Shown here: piece by piece, positions 60,421-64,000 of the stretch
Position numbering within the stretch: the stretch's first letter is position 1
Layout of the letters: each line of letters starts with the position of its first letter
Translations under genes and position numbers: made by a program
Origin: Hondaea fermentalgiana
Lineage: Eukaryota; Sar; Bigyra; Thraustochytrida; Thraustochytriidae
Length of the DNA stretch: 64,000 nt
Assembly (NCBI GenBank): GCA_014084085.1
Contig: NPFB01000134.1
Coordinates: 13,271 to 77,270, forward strand
Direction of reading: 5' to 3'
The notes under the pieces: model-generated
What the model saw: only the letters and a program-made list of their open reading frames with translations
Database searches by the model: none
What the model was told of the DNA's origin: nothing

Positions 60421-61938
60421 TCATGCTTGAGCAGTCGCTTGCGTTCCCTCACGGAGCCAGCCGGCCAGAACGTGGCGCAAGTACGTGCGAGCGTCAACAA
60501 CGGTCTGTTGATCATCATCGCGCGTTGGATGCGTCCATGCGTGATGCGAGGCGCCTTTTACAAGAAGCATTCGCTGGCCTGCCCGTACCTGCTCGCGTGT
60601 GAGATATTGCACACTCAGCGCAAGCCATGGGTCGACCGTGCCGCCGATCCATAGAATGCGAGGCGTATCGATGTGATAACCGCCATAGATTGTGTTTGAG
60701 CGGTCAATGGCGGCTGCCGTGCGTTTAATGTCGTCAAAGTCGTACACGGCGCAACTTGATGAAAACATGTAATCGAGCGTGACGAGGCCCTGCGTGAACA
60801 TGCATTCGCTGCCTTTATCACACGTCTGGAGAAACCCAAACTCGGTGCAAACCTGCCAAGACCAGAGATCTGTCTCGAGAGCGTCAAGAGACTTTGTTTG
60901 ACTGATTTTTCCAGAGTGGTGCAGCATCATTTCTTGCCTCCCCTTTGGCACGGGCTCTGCTGCGCCTAATTTACTCTCTTGCTGCGCAGCACGTACTGCT
61001 GCGAGGGCATCAATTGGATCCGCGTGGGCGTCGGCATCGAGCATTGTCTCACAGATGCGAGCAATGTTGCAGCATGGGGATGTACACGTCGGGTCATTGG
61101 CCTGCGCGGGAAAATCGGCGACGCCGACGCCGGCAAAATCGCGCCTGGCGTCGAGAGAATCGAGGGAGTCCGAGGACAAGGAGAACTTCGCTTCGAGCTT
61201 TCGGAGCGCGGCAGTCTCGTTGGCTGCAAAGATGTCTCCGATGCGGGCGTGGCCGAGGGCGATTTTGTCGCGGCAAGCTTTGGAGCCGCCCACGGACTCT
61301 TCCATAAAGGCGCGCGACACGTAGTTGTAGTAGCCAGGCATCTCGAGCCTCGAGAAGATTGGAGAACTGGAAGAGACTGCCGCAAAGAAGAGGTGCGGGA
61401 ATTTGGCTCGGGCGAAGCCTGCGAGAACGCCAGGGTAGGAGCCCCCAAAGGTGATCCAGCGATTCGCGGGCGTAAGTGCGTATGCCTTGGCCATGTGGTC
61501 GTGAAAAAGCGCCAGATCCTGAAGTGCCTGTCGGGAGCTGAGAAAACGCATATCACGCACTGATTCAATCGGGTATGCGACAGGGCAGGCCGAGCTGTTG
61601 CTTTGGCACCCGTAGTAGCGATGTTGCAGTGCAAAAAACAGGGCGCCCGTTTCGCTGAGCCATTCAACGGCGTCGTTGCAGTGCACAGAGGCGCTCGTGA
61701 CGCTCTCGTCCAGAGGCGGACCCTCGCCGCCGACGCAAACAAAGATGGGCGCCCCGGACTCTGGTCCTTTCCAAAAGGTATCGTTCACAAAGTACTCTTG
61801 CTGCCATCTGGCATCATTGCTTCCATCGAAATGGTCTTGCATCGTCTCGTGAAAGAGCGCCGCATCCGTCTTTTCGGCGGCGAGAAAAAGAAGAACCAGG
61901 CCAAGTGCCACCGGTCTCGCAAGGTTCGCGCGCGCCAT
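60421..61938 (-). CDS. Serine carboxypeptidase S28 family peptidase
   Basis: This secreted or lysosomal serine peptidase of family S28 (prolyl carboxypeptidase, DPP7, thymus-specific serine protease) cleaves near proline. It has 505 residues with signal peptide MARANLARPVALGLVLLFLAA. After the family start (TMQDHFDGSNDARWQQEYFVN) come HRYYGCQS, the nucleophile motif FGGSYPGVLAGFAR (Ser near 165), the WIGGTVDPW Asp region (near 430) and GASHHAW with the catalytic His (near 465). Multiple Cys pairs suit secretion. ATG 61938 is the first ATG and gives the signal peptide. It is convergent with the dynein-like gene. Exact endo- or exopeptidase preference is not predictable here. Confidence 0.92.
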   Translation of the reverse strand: MARANLARPVALGLVLLFLAAEKTDAALFHETMQDHFDGSNDARWQQEYFVNDTFWKGPESGAPIFVCVGGEGPPLDESVTSASVHCNDAVEWLSETGALFFALQHRYYGCQSNSSACPVAYPIESVRDMRFLSSRQALQDLALFHDHMAKAYALTPANRWITFGGSYPGVLAGFARAKFPHLFFAAVSSSSPIFSRLEMPGYYNYVSRAFMEESVGGSKACRDKIALGHARIGDIFAANETAALRKLEAKFSLSSDSLDSLDARRDFAGVGVADFPAQANDPTCTSPCCNIARICETMLDADAHADPIDALAAVRAAQQESKLGAAEPVPKGRQEMMLHHSGKISQTKSLDALETDLWSWQVCTEFGFLQTCDKGSECMFTQGLVTLDYMFSSSCAVYDFDDIKRTAAAIDRSNTIYGGYHIDTPRILWIGGTVDPWLALSVQYLTREQVRAGQRMLLVKGASHHAWTHPTRDDDQQTVVDARTYLRHVLAGWLREGTQATAQA

Positions 61939-62956
61939 CTTTCTGGACCCGGGCGCCAACCTCAAGAGTGATGTGTTCTCTTTCGCTTTTTATACTGCTA
62001 CTTTTCCCCTGGCCGACGCGAGAAGTCCGCTCCGTCTGCTGCAGCAACGACGCGAGCTGCGTCGAGACGTTGACTCCTGTTCGTTTGCTGCTTGCTGCTG
62101 TCACGCTAGAGCGAGGCGGATCTTTGGCCTCCTGTCGGGACTAGACGGCACTAGTTCTTGCACTATGATCTCTCGGGCGCTTTGTGTGGACGACTTCTTG
62201 ATGATCAATCGCGCGGGCGGGCCAGCTTGCCTGGCTGTCGCCTTCACTGACATCCAGCCGGCGACAGCGACCAGCATCAGCCATGGCGATATTTGATTTC
62301 AGTTTTGTGTGGATTCTGACGTATATTCTCGTATACGCGTTGCTGGAATCGTTCTTGTGCATTGGGGACATCTTTGATATTTTTTTGACCACCAGCCTTG
62401 ACCTTGGCGCGATCGCCACGCCAAGTCCATCAAAATCAAGAAAGCCGCCACGTTCTCGTCGCCGCCGTGCTCTCCCGCCTCTTCTCCTCCTCCCCTTCCG
62501 GTCCTCCCCCTCGCGAACGGGTGCTCGGTCTCGTGTGCCTTCGCTCTCCCGCCCTGTGTGTGTATCTGCCCTCGCTGGCCATGGCCGCTCTTCGCCATCT
62601 CATCTTCCTTCGCGCATGCGCTTCCTGCCCGCTCATCGCTGGTCGCTTCCCGCCGAGACTCTCCTCCCCGCTCGCTCCCTCGCCCGCAGACCAGACCCTC
62701 CCGACGTGGCGCCCGCTGCGAGCGCGGCGGGCCCGATCGAGCCCGGCTCGGGCCGCGCACACCGCGGCCGCGAGCGTGCAGCGCGTCCCGCCCTTCTCCC
62801 GCTCCTGCCTCTGCCTTCCTCACCTAACTGTATCGCGGCGAGTAGCTAACAGTAGCCACGAGAGCCGCGGCAGACCCGCTTCGAGGAGGCGGAGGGAAAA
62901 TCCAGCGGAGCCCGAGCTTGGCCGCCGCCCGCCCGCCCGCGCCCGGCCTGCGCTGC

Positions 62957-63056
62957 NNNNNNNNNNNNNNNNNNNNNNNNNNNNNNNNNNNNNNNNNNNN
63001 NNNNNNNNNNNNNNNNNNNNNNNNNNNNNNNNNNNNNNNNNNNNNNNNNNNNNNNN
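62957..63056. other. Assembly gap (100 N)
   Basis: Exactly 100 N inside GC-rich intergenic sequence. Confidence 0.99.
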
Positions 63057-63200
63057 CCCCCGCCGCGGCGGCGCTCGAGAGGCCTCCGCCGCGCAGTCTC
63101 GCGCGGGTGTCGTCGGTCGGCACCGCCTCGCGAGGCCCGGCCTGCGCGTGGGCCCAGGCGCAAGGAAAGCAAGAAATCGAAATCCCGCGCCTCATCTCGC

Positions 63201-63260
63201 CCCCGACGGCCCCGCTCGGCCCCGCGCGGCCCCGCGCGGCTCCGCGCGGCCCCGCCCGGG
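63201..63260 (+). repeat. 10-bp GC-rich tandem repeat, six copies
   Basis: Units approximating CCCCGCGCGG at 63201, 63211, 63221, 63231, 63241 and 63251, with single-base variation. Confidence 0.85.
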
Positions 63261-63573
63261 CCAGCCCGGCCGGGCCCCGTCTGCGGCGGAGGAGACCCGC
63301 GGGAGCCCTTGCTCGCGCGGCCGCTGCGGGTGCGCGGAGAGAGGTAGGTGCTCGCGGCGTCTCGCCGCGTTCGCGCCCTCGGCGCTGCTGCTGCTCGATA
63401 AAAGAAGTCGAAGCAAGAAGTGACTAGCCAGGAGGCGGGCCGCGGCCGGGGAAGAAGAAGGCGCCGCACGCTGCGGCGGCGCCATCATCTTCGTCGTTGT
63501 CTTCGTCGTCCGTCATTGAAGACGACGATTGCACTTGCAGCACGTACGTGCGGCGTCGCGAATCGACGAAATC

Positions 63574-64000
63574 ATGGTGAAAACAAATCAGCTCGTCTGT
63601 GCGCCCAAGACACTTCCTCGTCGCGGGAGCTTCAAAATATCGCCAAAACTCCGCCTTCGAAGGTCAACCTCGAGTGCGCACACCGGGGAGCGTGCAAACG
63701 TAGATCCAAAGTCGCCTCAGCAACACGTCTTCCGAAGAAAATTCTCTTTTCGCCGATCAGGCACAAGCGCATCCTCCGAAAGCGTTCGCAAGGACGAGTT
63801 TTATGAAGGCGATGCGAGCAGCGATGATGGGTATATGGACTCCCCTCGATCCTCCATGCGCCAAATTGATACAAGGCCGAACGGTTCCTCGTCATCATCA
63901 AGGCCCAATGGGTCTTCATCCTCGTCCAAATTAAATGTCTTGGGAAGCAAACTGAAGCGGAGTATTAGCAAGCGGTCAAAATCATCACAGAACGAGTCGG
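63574..64000 (+). CDS. Ser/Arg-rich protein, 3' end beyond the window
   Basis: An open frame of 142 codons runs from ATG 63574 off the right edge. The product begins MVKTNQLVCAPKTLPRRGSF and is rich in Ser, Arg and Lys, with RRGSF and RRSTS sites typical of basophilic kinase substrates. An acidic patch (DEFYEGDASSDDGYMD) and two Ser-rich NGSSSS repeats follow. The even codon use and the mid-frame stop-free run make coding likely. An in-frame stop lies upstream at 63517-63519, and the ATG follows a possible TTGCAG acceptor at 63535-63540, so an earlier exon is possible. No domain is visible before the window ends. Confidence 0.6.
   Translation, partial: MVKTNQLVCAPKTLPRRGSFKISPKLRLRRSTSSAHTGERANVDPKSPQQHVFRRKFSFRRSGTSASSESVRKDEFYEGDASSDDGYMDSPRSSMRQIDTRPNGSSSSSRPNGSSSSSKLNVLGSKLKRSISKRSKSSQNES

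Larger units (their letters stand above)
61939..63573. other. GC-rich intergenic region with gap
   Basis: No gene is supported. Frames such as 62398-63423 cross the 100-N gap (62957-63056) and are Arg/Ser/Pro low-complexity. A six-copy 10-bp tandem GC repeat lies at 63201-63260. The region is a divergent promoter between the S28 gene and the partial gene at the right edge. Confidence 0.5.

Noticed and set aside
62398..63423. 341-codon plus-strand frame at the right side
   Set aside because: It crosses 100 N, so its continuity is artificial, and the residues are Arg/Ser/Pro low complexity.
1..64000. CRISPR arrays, rRNA genes or clear tRNA genes
   Set aside because: No spaced direct repeats of CRISPR type, no rRNA blocks and no convincing tRNA T-loop/acceptor pairs were found by eye. 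A tRNAscan run would be decisive.

Overview
The window is nuclear DNA of a GC-rich, intron-poor eukaryotic protist. The genes are unmistakably eukaryotic: PEX1, CDC16/APC6, ribosomal protein uL13, a CHD chromatin remodeler, NAT10 and a ubiquitin protease. Coding sequences are long and mostly single-exon; only two genes need an intron, each GT-AG. Flagellar genes (adenylate kinase 7-like, radial spoke head 4/6-like, and a motorless dynein heavy-chain-like protein) show a lineage with motile flagella. This combination would fit a heterokont such as a thraustochytrid (Labyrinthulomycetes). That placement is an inference from gene style, not a phylogenetic result. Three runs of exactly 100 N (11201-11300, 30895-30994, 62957-63056) are scaffold gaps.

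Layout. 1-10.5 kb, all on the plus strand: a LIM protein with an acylation-type N-terminus, a NIPA-type magnesium transporter, a CREST/alkaline ceramidase-like membrane hydrolase, and a TIR-MORN fusion. 11.0-11.7 kb: a DNA transposon with 28-bp terminal inverted repeats and a TA target duplication, interrupted by a gap. 11.9-19.3 kb: NAT10 RNA cytidine acetyltransferase (one intron), a cysteine synthase-like enzyme (minus) and a Gfo/Idh/MocA oxidoreductase (one intron). 19.4-22.5 kb: a RING-H2 and a PX-domain protein, both minus. 23.2-28.3 kb: a divergent flagellar pair, AK7-like (minus) and radial spoke head (plus). 28.7-37.6 kb: a USP-family deubiquitinase and a 2172-residue CHD remodeler sharing a divergent promoter that holds three CCAAT boxes spaced 13 bp apart. 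37.8-48.4 kb, minus strand: a small basic protein, a membrane-anchored pseudo-trypsin, PEX1 and uL13. 49.8-64 kb: CDC16/APC6, a tandem-WW protein, the dynein-like protein, an S28 serine peptidase, and the start of a Ser/Arg-rich gene cut by the window edge.

There is no operon logic. Neighbours are mostly unrelated housekeeping genes, apart from the divergent flagellar pair. Intergenic stretches are 0.2-1.9 kb and often carry short-unit microsatellites (3-6 bp) upstream of start codons. The most unusual items are the dynein heavy-chain-like protein that stops after a degenerate AAA1, the TIR-MORN protein that keeps the NADase-type glutamate, the TIR-bounded transposon, and the pseudo-trypsin receptor-like protein.
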